Shown here in pieces: positions 33,901 to 43,498 of a stretch of DNA of 64,000 nucleotides. Each line of letters starts with the position of its first letter. Position 1 is the stretch's first letter. The DNA is taken from contig JAPTJF010000344.1 of assembly GCA_029339195.1 (NCBI GenBank), positions 1 through 64,000 of the forward strand. Direction: 5' to 3'. The DNA comes from Micractinium sp. NFX-FRZ. Lineage: Eukaryota > Chlorophyta > Trebouxiophyceae > Chlorellales > Chlorellaceae. The position numbers were made by a program, and so were the translations under genes. Under the pieces are notes generated by a model. That model did no database searches, was not told the origin of the DNA, and worked only from the letters and a program-made list of their open reading frames with translations.

Positions 33901-36900
33901 CTGAGCACGGGGCACCTTTGCTTACAGCGACACAGCTGCCAACAACGACGCCGTTGCATAAGCTGCCAACAACAACAGTGTTGCATAAGCTGCCAACAAA
34001 AAAATGTGTCAATGGGAGTGTGATGCTGCGTATGTGGGAGCAGGTGGGCGAGGGTGCTCCACTTGTCGTCAATGTCTTAACTACTCTTCAATGTCTGAAC
34101 TACTCTTCCCTTTCTTCTTTCTTGTTCATTCCTGCCCCTGCAGTTACGCAGCCTCCCCTGTGACTGCAGAGCAAAACTGGCGGGAAGATCCACTGCGCAT
34201 CTTTATTCAAATTTGGGGCTCTTCCCTGTGTTCATTCCCGCCCCTGCAGCTACGCCGCCTCCTACGTGTTTGTGGAGCAGGTGGGCGGCTGGCGCTGGAT
34301 GTATGGCCTGGCCGCTGCGCCCGCTGCGCTGCTGGCGATAGGTGAGCTCAAATTTTGACAAACACGTGTGCTGCTGGGCCTGGCTGCTGCGCCCGCTGCA
34401 CCGCTGGCCGTCGTTGGGGTCGTTCCTTGTGACTTGCTGCTGGCGGCTAGAGGCTGGCATGCGGGCGCTGAGCTGGCGCTGTGCACCGCAGCGTGCTGCC
34501 CTCCTATACGCCACCCTTGCTTTTGCTGCACCTCCACATCCCGCCCTGTTCCTGCGGCAGGCATGGCCGGTGCCTGAGGTGCCTCGCTCCCCCAATGAGA
34601 AATCATGTCTATTGTTGTTTTGTTGTTGTCTTGTTTTTTTCCCTTTCCTACAGGCATGGCCAGCCTTCGTCTCGCTGGCTGCTGCTCTCTGCCTGCGCTG
34701 CGCCTCACCCGCAGCATGCTGCTGCCCACCTCCCCGCGTGATTCACTCCATTCCCCGTTGTCCATTCCATCTGACCGTGCCCGTTTTTCCGCAGGCATGG
34801 CAAGCCTTCCCGAGTCCCCCCGCTGGCTGCTGCTCTCCGGCGCCGGCCCGGCGGCGGCCTCGGATGCGCTGCGCCGGGCCAAGGGGCGAGTGGCGGATGA
34901 GGCGTCGGTGCAGGTGCGGGGAGGTGTGGGGAGGGAGGAGGGGAAGTGGTGGCAAAGTCGAGTGTTCTGTGCCCATGTGGCGGATGAGGCGTTGGTGCAG
35001 GTGCGGTGAGCGACGGGGATAGGGTGGGAAGTGATGGGATGGGAGGGCCGGGCAGGAGCCTGCCTGCCCTCCCTGCCCGGACCGGCAGAAATTAGCAGGC
35101 TTCCCTGCCCTGCCCTGCCTGCCCTCCCAGCCCGGGCCGGCTGGGAGGGCGGGCAAGACGATGGGGGAGAGGAGCGCGATGTATGCATGTGTGCAGGAGC
35201 ACCCACCCCATGCGACTGTGCTACCATAGTGTGCGCACGTCTGCTGATGCGTGACTCTGTGATGCTGTGACGTTCAAATGAAGAAGAAACCACTTGTTTT
35301 TACATAAACGGTTCGTTTAGGTTAAAATCTAATCTAAACTCTAACCCTAATCCTATCTGCACCTGTCAACAACATGCAGGCGGAGGTGGACCAGATCCTG
35401 GATGCCATGGCCGCCAGCCCCATGGCCCAGTCAAAAGGCACCTTTGGTAAGTAAGCGCCGGCTTCCTCTACTACCTCATCACTGCATGTGCCATGTGGCA
35501 TGTGGCATACTTGCCCCACCCGCCGCCGCCCCCTCCCTTTATTGCCGAGCCGCCTTCCTGCACCAGCACGCCATGCTCCCTCCCCCTGACCCCTCCACCC
35601 ACCAGGGTACTGCACACTCGCTGGGCTGCCGCATGACCGCCGCCACCTGGCCCTCATGCTGCCTGCCCCACCGGCCACACCGCTGTTCTAGATGCCGACA
35701 CAATCCGCCGCTGGCCTCCTGTGCCTTGCTGCCCTCCACCCCACCGCCTTCACCGCCTGACTGGGAACCAATCGCCCCTCGCCCTGCCCGCCCCAATCCC
35801 GCCCCAACCCCTCGACCCCTGACCCGCCCCCACTCTTTCCTCCCTCCACAGATTTTGCCGAGCTGCTGCGCCCGCGCTACCGCCGCCCGCTGGCCATCGG
35901 CATGAGCCTCATGCTGTTCCAGCAGATCACGGGGCAGCCCTCGGTGCTCTACTACGCGGGTGAGGATGGTAGGGTGAACAAGTTGCATGTGTCGTGTGTG
36001 AGGCTGCTGTGCACCTGTTCTACCGCGTCTCCTGTGTTCCAGCACGTGACCGGGCAAGCCCTCGGTGCTGTACTATGCTGGTGAGCCAGCTGGCCATTTA
36101 GCCTGGTGTGCTCTCTGTGGGTGAAAGTGCGCTAAGGTTGGCTGTGCTGCTTGTTTGCAACGAAGAATGCCAAGAGTTTTAATGCCATGCCGCCGCTCCC
36201 CCCTGCAGCCAAGATCTTCCAGGCCGCCGGGTTTGCGGGCGCCGAGGAGGCCACCAGGGTGGCGCTGGGGCTGGGCTTCTTCAAGCTCATCATGACAGGT
36301 GAGCTGGCACAGGTGGTGACAGCTGTCGGTGGGAAGATACAGGCACTGGGCCTGGGCCTGGCTCCCTGTGAACTGAACATGACAGGTGGGCGGGTGCAGA
36401 ACAATGGCAGCAGGCGGGGACCGCAGGCGGGGTCCGAGGCGGAGGCATGCTGCTGAGGGGAGGGCGAGGATTCGGGGCAGCAGAGGTGGCTGTGGCGGCG
36501 CATTTGCACTCTAGAGCACACTCCCCTGTGCACACGCCCCGAGCTGTCGAACCTGCCCATGCGGCTGCCCTTTGCTACCTCTCCCCAAACCTCACCCCCA
36601 CCTTCCACCCTCCGGCGCAGCCCTGGCGGTCGCCACAGTGGACAGCTGGGGGCGGCGGCCGCTGCTGCTGTACGGCGTGAGCGGCCTCGTCTTCTCCCTC
36701 CTGGTGCTGGGCACGGTGCAGGTGGGTGGTGGGCACAGTGTAGGGCACAGGTTAGTGCAGGACCGTGCAAGTGAGTGGTCTGCAGTACCACAGTGTGCCT
36801 CGACAGTGCCGTGGCAGGGGGTGCTTGGTGGCTGCTGCTGTGTGGAGGGAGCGGCTGGGCGTTGTTCCTGGTTGGTGATGGCCGCCATGCTGGTACAGGC

Positions 36901-38753
36901 CGGACTGCCGAGCTGGGCATGTGCGGCCCGCCCCGCAAGCGCCACCTCGCTGCAAGTTGGCTGCCAAGGGGTGCTATCCTTGCTCTTCCCTGTGCCGCAG
37001 ACGGGAAGCCTGCCGGTGCCTGCTGACCTGGGGGCCTGGACCAACCTGGGCGCCCTGCTGCTCTACGTCGGCTGCTACCAGATGTCGTTTGGCCCCATCT
37101 CCTGGCTACTGTGCGGGGAGGTCTTCCCCCTGAAAGTCAGGTGAGCCTGCGTCGTCTACTTATGTGTTTATTGAACTGCAGGGGTTGTGTTGATATCGGG
37201 GAGGGCGGTGGGAGCGGGCGCTGGGTGGCGCAGCAGGGGGGAGGGGTGCCGGGCGCGGGCAGAGCAAGGCCCCGTTGAAGCGCGCCGCAGATGCCCTGGG
37301 GTGGGCCACGCGCTGACCTGCCTTGCTGACCTGGGGCCCAGCTGCTGCATAGGTTCTGCCCCCTCCTGGGTCGCAGCCTGTCTCACACACTCCATGCAAA
37401 CTACTTCAGAACACTTTTTGACTTCCAAACGCCTTCGGACCTGAAACCCCACCCTCCTGGTGCCGTGTCCTGCGCAGGGGCCAGGCCATCGCACTGGCCA
37501 CCCTCACCAATTTCGGGTCCAACTTCATCGTCTCACTGCTGCTGCCCAGCATCCAAGAGACGTGGGGGCAGGCGGGTGAGCGGTGGCAGGCGGGGCTGGA
37601 AGTGCGGGGGCCGGGGCAGAGCGGCTGGAACGACGGGGCCGGGGTGGTGGCGGGAGCGCACCGCTTCTGAGATGCAGAGAGCGTAGCGGCTTGCAGAAAC
37701 TCTCTGCTGCCCAGCTGTATAATCAATGCTGGGGCAGGCCGGTGGGCGGGGGACAGCTGCGGAGGCCGCAGGGAGGGTGCGCAGTGTTCCTGGAGCTGGC
37801 CTTGCTGTCACCACGCGTTCAAACCCTGCCCGCCTGCCCGCTTGCCTGCTTGCCTGCCCCGCAAGCGTCGCCCCTTGGTGTCCCTTGCCTGCCCCGCAAG
37901 CGTCGCCCCTTGGTGTCCCTTGCCTGCCCCGCAAGCGTCGCCCCCTGTTCACACCTTTTTGCCTGCAGGCACCTACTACACGTTTGCCGTGATCGGCGTG
38001 GCGGCCGTGGCCACAATCTACACCATCGTTCCTGAAACCAAGGTGATCGAGACGCAAGTGTGGCAGGGCGGGTGCTGCATCGTGGGAAGGTTGGGGCTGT
38101 TGGGCGGAGGCTGCCAGAAGAAGGTCCGGGGTTGTTGGGCGGAGGCTGACAGAAGAAGGTCCGTGTTAGGTGGGGTGCTGTCCGGTGGGAGTGAGGCAGG
38201 CACGGGCGGCAGTGGCGGCAGTGTGTGCCAGCGTGCCTGGAGCCAAGGCGGGTGGTTGGTTAGTTGCTGTATGAAGCAGAGCAGTGGGTGGCGGTCGTCC
38301 TGGAACAACCAAGGGGGGTCACTACCGCTGAGAGTGGATGGCTGCAGGCACAGGGCAGCGCCTGCAGTTGCTCGGTGGGCGGGGCTTGGCAGTGGGGGCG
38401 GGGGCGGGCGTAGGTGCAAGGCCCACCCGGGGTTCCCGCCTGCACTCCGCCCCCCTGCTGAAGCACGGCAACGCCACGTGCCTTCCCTGCTCTCGTGGTA
38501 TCACTACTGGCCTTCTGCAGGGGGGAAGCCTGTGGCAGGTGAGGCGCTGTGGGCTGTGGCAGCGCTTTCCTCAGGACCCTTCGGGAGCGGGAGTAACTCC
38601 TCATCCACGGCCTGTTTCGTTCCTTCCAACCTTGGGCTGTGCCTGCAGGGCAAGACGCTGGAGGAGATTGAGGCCCTGTGGGCGCCGGCGCCAGCAGGGG
38701 CAGCGGGGGGCCCCGGCGGCGACGGTGGCGCCAGCGGCAAGTGGGAGGACTGA
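30839..38753 (+). CDS. MFS sugar/H+ symporter, plastid XYL3-like
   Basis: Seventeen exons give 626 aa: 30839-30978, 31124-31286, 31683-31885, 32534-32652, 32982-33050, 33275-33391, 33819-33894, 34250-34341, 34795-34913, 35380-35446, 35852-35959, 36209-36298, 36621-36721, 37001-37140, 37478-37575, 37969-38042 and 38649-38753. All phases close. An N-terminal extension of about 140 residues (Arg/Ser/Ala-rich, one Ala tract) precedes the first helix (LVTSLLFFFPAVGGLLFGYD). Sugar-porter motifs are in place: GDKLGRRKE after helix 2, PAYIAETSPARVRG, PESPRWLL, QQITGQPSVLYYA, DSWGRRPLLL and PETKGKTLEEIE. The best match among known proteins is the D-xylose-proton symporter-like 3 (chloroplastic) group, so uptake or export of a monosaccharide with H+ across the plastid envelope is likely. 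Presequence and upstream flank are shared with the upstream gene. Its introns are full of decayed copies of neighbouring exon edges. Confidence 0.95.
33680..33802. repeat. 18-bp minisatellite in transporter intron 6
   Basis: About six units of CACCCCCACTGCTCATCG type lie between a decayed copy of the exon 7 start (33634) and the real exon 7 (33819). The array looks as if it grew between the two copies of a duplicated splice junction. Confidence 0.9.
35311..35356. repeat. Degenerate interstitial telomere-like tract
   Basis: AT-rich, CTAAACTCTAACCCTAA-type sequence in transporter intron 9, close to exon 10. It resembles the stretch at 10903 but is more decayed. Confidence 0.6.
37853..37948. 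repeat. Three tandem ~34-bp units
   Basis: Three nearly identical units containing GCCCCGCAAGCGTCGCCCC sit just before exon 16 of the transporter. Confidence 0.85.
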
Positions 38754-39258
38754 GGACGCTGGAAAATGAAGCATGTATAAGCAATGAATAGCAGAAGGGG
38801 AGCACACACGTGGACGCGGGAGGTCAGCAGGGCGGCCAGTGTGGGTGTGAACCCCGGCCCATACAGCGTTGGCGTAAGCTGCTGCAACCAGTTTTGAAGC
38901 ATGGTCTGACGCCTGGCTATTGAGCAGTGAATCCCCCCATGAAGTTCCAAAAAATGCCCCTCGTTGTAAGCAGGCTTCTGCCCGGCGGCAGCGTGACATG
39001 AGTGGACTGCATGGTGGTACTGGCACCAGCAGCTGTCGAATGCTGCCAGCAGCGTGTTTGCGCCTCTTCATGCACTGCGATTATAGTACACTGCGAGTGT
39101 AGTGCCTTCCAGCCTGCTGGTGCTCACGCACGTCTCTCCAAGGTTGCCTTTGCCTCCAAGGATGGAGCGCGGCGTTGCTGGCGGACCGCCCGACCCCTCT
39201 ACAGCGCTGGACGACCGCATTAGTGCGCACCACCGCAATGCGCGGGCCACGGACGAGG
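38165..39258. repeat. Tandem segmental duplication, left unit (5' part)
   Basis: Covers the last intron and last exon of the sugar transporter, its 3' flank, and exon 1 of a hemoglobin-like gene. It is matched base for base, with scattered differences, by 43499-44527. The remainder of the left unit continues at about 43008-43498, after the 3.6-kb insert. Confidence 0.92.
38754..39161. promoter_or_regulatory. Transporter 3' flank and promoter of the chimeric globin
   Basis: About 0.4 kb that ends the transporter transcript and must drive the globin-like gene at 39162. The equivalent 44052-44430 precedes the intact hemoglobin gene, so the two promoters are recent duplicates. Confidence 0.5.
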
Positions 39259-39330
39259 GTGAGCGCCAGGCCTTCCGCCGGTGTTGGCTGGGCCGTGCCG
39301 AACGGTGTTGCCTGGGCCTCCGCAAGGGCA

Positions 39331-39386
39331 AGAGTGCCTCTCGCCTACATGCCGGACACCAACGCCGCCTCGCATGCAGAGCTCGC
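39331..39386. repeat. 56-bp perfect direct repeat, left copy
   Basis: Identical to 42952-43007 over 56 bp. The pair brackets the 3.6-kb insert in intron 1 of the chimeric globin gene. The corresponding intron of the intact hemoglobin gene (44528-44756) contains only a short related piece (GCAGAGCTCGC). Confidence 0.92.
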
Positions 39387-39399
39387 ATGCTGTGCTCAC

Positions 39400-40296
39400 C
39401 CGTGCGCGGCAGCATGTAGTCCCTCCACCGCTGCTCGATGGCTGCCCGTGCCTCTTCTCCAAGCTCCTTCTTGTTGGCCCCCAGCACCCCCTCCCGCACC
39501 TGGCAGGGCAGGCAGGCGGGCAGGCAGGCGGGCAGGCAGGCGGGCAGGCAGGCAGGCAGGCAGGCGGGCAGGCAGGCAGGCAGGCAGGCAGGCAGGTGCG
39601 GGCGGGCAAGTGCGGGAGGGGCATGGGGAGCGAGGAGGGCGGAAGTGGAGGACGGCTGCAGGAGCAACGCCTAGCTCCCCTAGACTGTCAGGCAAGTTGC
39701 AGGAGCACACCCAGTCCATTGAAACAACTGTGTAACAAAGTGTCCAACCCATGCCACCCGGCGCCGAGAACCCCCCACACTGCTAAACAATGTACACCCC
39801 AGTAAGCGGTGCCCCCCACCCACCAGGTTGATCTCCTCAAAGTCCATGTCACCCCGCGACCGCAGCGACTGCACCATCTGGCACACCCAGGTGGCTCCAC
39901 ACCTGCATGCCGAGCCAGGAAGAAGGGAAGGGCTGATGCAGATCCATGCGGTGCACAGCTGTCCCTCTGCCTCTAGCCACGTGCTTGCAAGCCTGCCTGC
40001 AGCTCATCATGGCATATGGCGGCTGATGTCCCTCCCTCACTTGGCTGGCGACACGATCATGACGTCTTCTGGCTTGGGCTTGAAGTGGTAGCCCTTCATG
40101 CGGCCTGCAGAGCAGGCAGTAAAAATGGGTGCCAGGCGACGCCAGCTAGTGCCGGCAGAGGCAGCGGCGGCGGCCGACTCTCCTATTCGACCGCAAGCAT
40201 TTCCGTGCTGCTTGCTTCAAACTTGCCTTCCTCCGACTCCTGTCCGCTCTCCACCATGCGCTGCACAGCTTCGCTCTGCACAACTGGTGCCGCCAT
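39400..40296 (-). pseudogene. Sulfotransferase remnant, exons 1-4 (internal deletion)
   Basis: Exons are 40296-40227 (MAAPVVQSEAVQRMVESG), 40104-40041, 39902-39824 and 39499-39400; all are in phase, and the first intron uses a GC donor (GCAAGT). The N-terminal half matches cytosolic sulfotransferases (Sulfotransfer_1): FKPKPEDVMIVSPAKCGATW forms the PAPS 5'-phosphosulfate loop, followed by MVQSLRSRGDMDFEEINL. The next exon jumps to the C-terminal region (VREGVLGANKKELGEEARA). About 150 residues normally in between, with the catalytic His and the 3'-phosphate site, are missing. A GGCA minisatellite occupies the junction intron. The family's final exon lies 3 kb away at 42692-42759. It is almost certainly not a working enzyme. 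Confidence 0.82.
39503..39597. repeat. (GGCA/GGCG)n minisatellite
   Basis: About 95 bp of GGCAGGCAGGCG-type units between sulfotransferase exons 3 and 4, exactly where the coding middle of that gene is missing. Confidence 0.9.
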
Positions 40297-40445
40297 GTCG
40301 CCCTCTCTCCCGTCTGTCTGGCTGTCGAATAATGAATTGGATATATCAATTCTGCGATCTTGCGATGGATGGCGCTTTCGCAACGAGCCCTGCCCAAAAC
40401 TGTGGCCAAAACACTAGTCCAGCTGGGCGGGGGGCGCCAGACGGA

Positions 40446-42157
40446 ATGGGGCGTGCGAGGTTGTGTCATTCTGGACGATTCCTTTTTACAGTAATATCGG
40501 TTCCCCTTGTCCGTTGCTTCCCTGCAGCAGAGCGCCTACAACAGCTTACAACGCTGCTGGCTCGCAGCATTCCGGCTGCTGGCTCGCAGCCGGTTAGCCT
40601 GCAGCCTGCATTTGCCCGGCGGCCAGCAGCGCGCGGCGGCCAGCAGCGCGGGCAGCCAGTGCGAGCCGCCGAGCAGGCTGCCTGGGGCGGCAGCGGCCAG
40701 CAGAAGAGGCTGATAGAAGAGCGGGTGGTTTTCCTGGTGCCCACCAGTGAGCCAGACACGGTCGAGCCGGTGCCTGTCGATGGCCTCACCCAGCGCGGCC
40801 TGGATGGCCTGCTGCTGAGCTGGGGGGCCTCCGGCTTCCGCAACGCCAACGGCGCAGTATCGCGGGAGCTTAGGTACCTGCCGGTGGGCGAGGTGGAGGT
40901 GGTGATGCCACCCGCGCCCTCACAGCGTAAACAGGTGGGTGCATGGGAGGTGTCACATTGGTCGACAGATCAGCGGTGGGGATCAAGCGCTGCGAGGAGA
41001 CGGCCCATTCAGCCACGGTGCGGGCCCTTCCCACTCACCCTGCATTTTCCCATCTGCGGCACGAGTTCCCACTCAGGCGAGCGGGTGTACCCCCTCTGCC
41101 CTCACCCTTCACCCACTGACACCATCACCACCTGCTGTGCTGCTGCTCAACCTGCAGCAGGCGCAGCACAACCTGATTTGGCCCGATGAGCTCAAGCTGC
41201 AGGCGTTCCTGCGCATGCTGGCCGAACACGAGAACCCTGGCGCCCGCATCACTCTGCTGCAGTCGTCGCCCTACCAGACCGCCAAGGGGCAGGTGCGCGC
41301 GGCACCCCCCAGCTGCTGCCCCTCATAAAGGGGTTTGTTGTAACCCGGCACACAGCCCTGCTGCCATGCCAGCGGGTCCCCTGCCTCTTGCCGTTGCTGC
41401 CACCACAGTTGTTGCGCCGTGTCGTGCTGTGCCGTGCTGTTACTGCGCTGCCGTGCATGATGTGCTGCGATTTGTGTGCTGCGCTGTGCCATGCTGCGCT
41501 TTGCAGGATTTGGTGCAGATCGGCGCCGGCGTCCGGGCAGGCGAAGTGCTGTCCCTGGGCGAGCACAAGAGCGTGCTGGGGGTCAGCAGCACGTACACCC
41601 TGCTGGAAAAGTACGACACGATCAAGTGGGTCCTGCCTGCCTGCCCGCCTGCCTACCCGCCCGTATGCACGCATGCACGCACGCTGCCTGCCTGCCCGCC
41701 CCGCCTGCCCGCCCCGCCTGCCCTGCCAGCCTGCCAGCGTGCCTGCCTGCCTGTTTGCCTGCCTGCCTGCCTGTCCCGCCTGCCTGGCTGCCTGAGCGCG
41801 GGGCCAGCCGGCCGGGCGCCCTCATGTCGGCAAGGTGAAGCCTGCTGCCACTGCCAGCCTTGGCATGCTCAGGCACTGTTGCGGGGCTTTTGTCATATAC
41901 AAGGGGCTCACGAGTACTGCCGCCCGCCTGCCCTGCTGCTGTGCAGGGAGGCGCTTGAGGAGGGCACCTCGCCCGACCTGACGGCCGCGCTGCAGGGCGT
42001 GTCGCATGTGCAGCTGTTTCTGGCTGGCAACGTGCTGCAGCGGGGGCTGGAGGTACAGGACCTGGTTAAGCGGACGGCAAAGAAGGGCATCAGCGTGGTG
42101 CTGCCGTCCGGGGCGGCGCTGAGCTGTGCCTCGCGCATGCCTGCGGTGCAGCTGTAG
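40446..42157 (+). CDS. Unknown 317-aa protein with plastid-type presequence
   Basis: Four exons, 40446-40934, 41158-41292, 41507-41625 and 41947-42157, all in phase. The N-terminal 90 residues are rich in Ala, Arg, Gln and Ser (MGRARLCHSGRFLFTVISV...), like a chloroplast transit peptide. The mature part is well-formed and mixed in composition: RLIEERVVFLVPTSEPDTVEP, an alternating-strand region (LRYLPVGEVEVVMPP), then WPDELKLQAFLRMLAEHENPG, a Val/Gly-rich segment and a C-terminal helix-strand end (VQDLVKRTAKKGISVVLPSG). I do not recognise the family. It starts 150 bp from the divergent sulfotransferase remnant and lies wholly within the 3.6-kb insert. Intron 3 holds a CTGC/GCCT-rich tract. 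Nothing suggests it is broken, so it may be the functional cargo. Confidence 0.75.
41630..41790. repeat. CTGCC-rich degenerate minisatellite
   Basis: TGCCTGCC/TGCCCGCC units in intron 3 of the 317-aa gene, broken by other bases. It resembles the tracts at 5573 and 39503. Confidence 0.8.
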
Positions 42158-42691
42158 GCCGCGCCACTGCGGCTGCCACGACCTGGGCGGGCTGCTACCT
42201 CCCAGCTGGGTCGCCCGCGGGCCTCTCTTGTACTCCCACTTTCATTCTGTTTCACTCGGTAGCTGTTTGACCCACCTCTCGGCATGTACTGCCTGTACCA
42301 TTATGTGCATCTGCATGTACTGCCTGAAATGCATTGTGCATCGCCTCGCTGCCCAGTCAGCTCGCCCAGCTTGAACTGGAGCCAACCTCGCCCATGCTTG
42401 TTAGTTCCACTGTGTCGCACACCCCACATTCCCACCTTCCCTCCATCTTCCCAGGACCTGCATGAGGAACACAGCCCCATGCGTGCATTTTGTTGTTGCC
42501 TTCTGATCAACACGCATACACTGCTGAACAGATTCGTGGCTTGTAAACCCGGCGCAATCGACTGTAAGCAGCGCAGCGACAAGGAATGGCACGAGGAGGG
42601 CAGAACGGCAGGGGTGATGGCTTGGTGCCCGTCCTGCGAGCGCTACTTGCTCTTGACATAGGTGCCGGGCCGCAGCAGCCCTGCCCCTGCC
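42158..42691. other. 3' flank of the 317-aa gene
   Basis: No coding signal. Two TGTAA motifs (42542-42546 and near 42563) are suitable poly(A) signals for the upstream gene. The last sulfotransferase exon begins right after, on the other strand. Confidence 0.45.
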
Positions 42692-42759
42692 TCACGACTG
42701 GAACGGCCAGCCCAGCTCTTTGTTTACTCCTCTCCGCATCTCTGCATAGCTGGCATACC
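42692..42759 (-). pseudogene. Orphan last exon of the sulfotransferase
   Basis: A good acceptor (CTGCAG) opens GYASYAEMRRGVNKELGWP, the typical sulfotransferase C-terminus, with stop TGA at 42694-42692. Its phase (two bases first) exactly complements the exon ending at 39400. No other sulfotransferase exon lies upstream of it on this strand (42760-43500), so it belongs to the remnant at the opposite end of the insert. Confidence 0.8.
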
Positions 42760-42951
42760 CTGCAGGCGGAGGGTGCAGTGGGAGAGGCAGGCGGACAGGC
42801 AGCCGGGGGAGTTGTTTGCAGCGGGCACTGCCCCAAGCCTCACAGTGACGTCCTGCCCTGGCACGCAGGTGGCCTGTGCTGCCTTTCGGAAAATTTCTAG
42901 AAGAGAGGCTGCGCTGCCTGCAACTGTCCGGGGCACCTGCCGCAGGCACAC

Positions 42952-43007
42952 AGAGTGCCTCTCGCCTACATGCCGGACACCAACGCCGCCTCGCATGCAG
43001 AGCTCGC
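42952..43007. repeat. 56-bp perfect direct repeat, right copy
   Basis: Identical to 39331-39386. It is followed immediately by sequence that aligns with intron 1 of the intact hemoglobin gene, so it marks the right border of the insert. Confidence 0.92.
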
Positions 43008-43498
43008 CCAAGCGAACAGCGGCGCGTTGAAGCCGCCCGCCCGTCGGCTGCTGCACCAACCTTACACCCGCCTCCCGCACCGCCCCTCCCGCCGCCGCTG
43101 CGACCACTGACAATTGAGGATCTGGCGAACCCTCATCCCCTCTGCAGACACTTTGGAGCTAGCAGTGGACCTGTTCTACTGCCGGTGAGGGGCACGCGGG
43201 TTGGCAGTGCTTGGTGAAGGGCATCAGGGATCAGTCAAAACGGGCATGGGGCCGTTGGGGCGAGCACCCTGGCAGTCAGGGCGGGCCCTGCTGAGCGGCA
43301 GGCTTGCCCGGCGACAGGTCTCTGCACGGACGGCTTCGGCGGCGGCTGTGCATCTCCACTAACGCTGCCTGATATTTGTTGGGTGCTCACCCTTGGGCAT
43401 GCAGTGTGATGGCGGATGCTGAGCTGGAGCCGTTCTTCCGCCACATAGACATGAGTCGCCAGCGTCACAAGCTGGTGGGTGGGTGCAGGGTGGGTGGG

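Larger units (their letters stand above)
39387..43007. mobile_element. 3.6-kb insert with circularly permuted gene content
   Basis: Foreign segment inside the intron of a duplicated globin gene, bounded by the 56-bp direct repeat. It carries a divergent gene pair: a sulfotransferase remnant (-) and an unknown plastid-type gene (+). The sulfotransferase is cut in its last intron, with the penultimate exon at the left end and the last exon at the right end, both on the minus strand. Joining the two ends restores the exon order. No transposase, terminal inverted repeat or short target duplication is visible. Integration of a DNA circle through the 56-bp homology is the simplest reading. Confidence 0.7.

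Noticed and set aside
39387..43007. Classical transposon or retroelement
   Set aside because: No transposase, reverse transcriptase, terminal inverted repeat or poly(A) tract; the gene content has introns, and the 56-bp flanking repeat is far longer than a usual target-site duplication.
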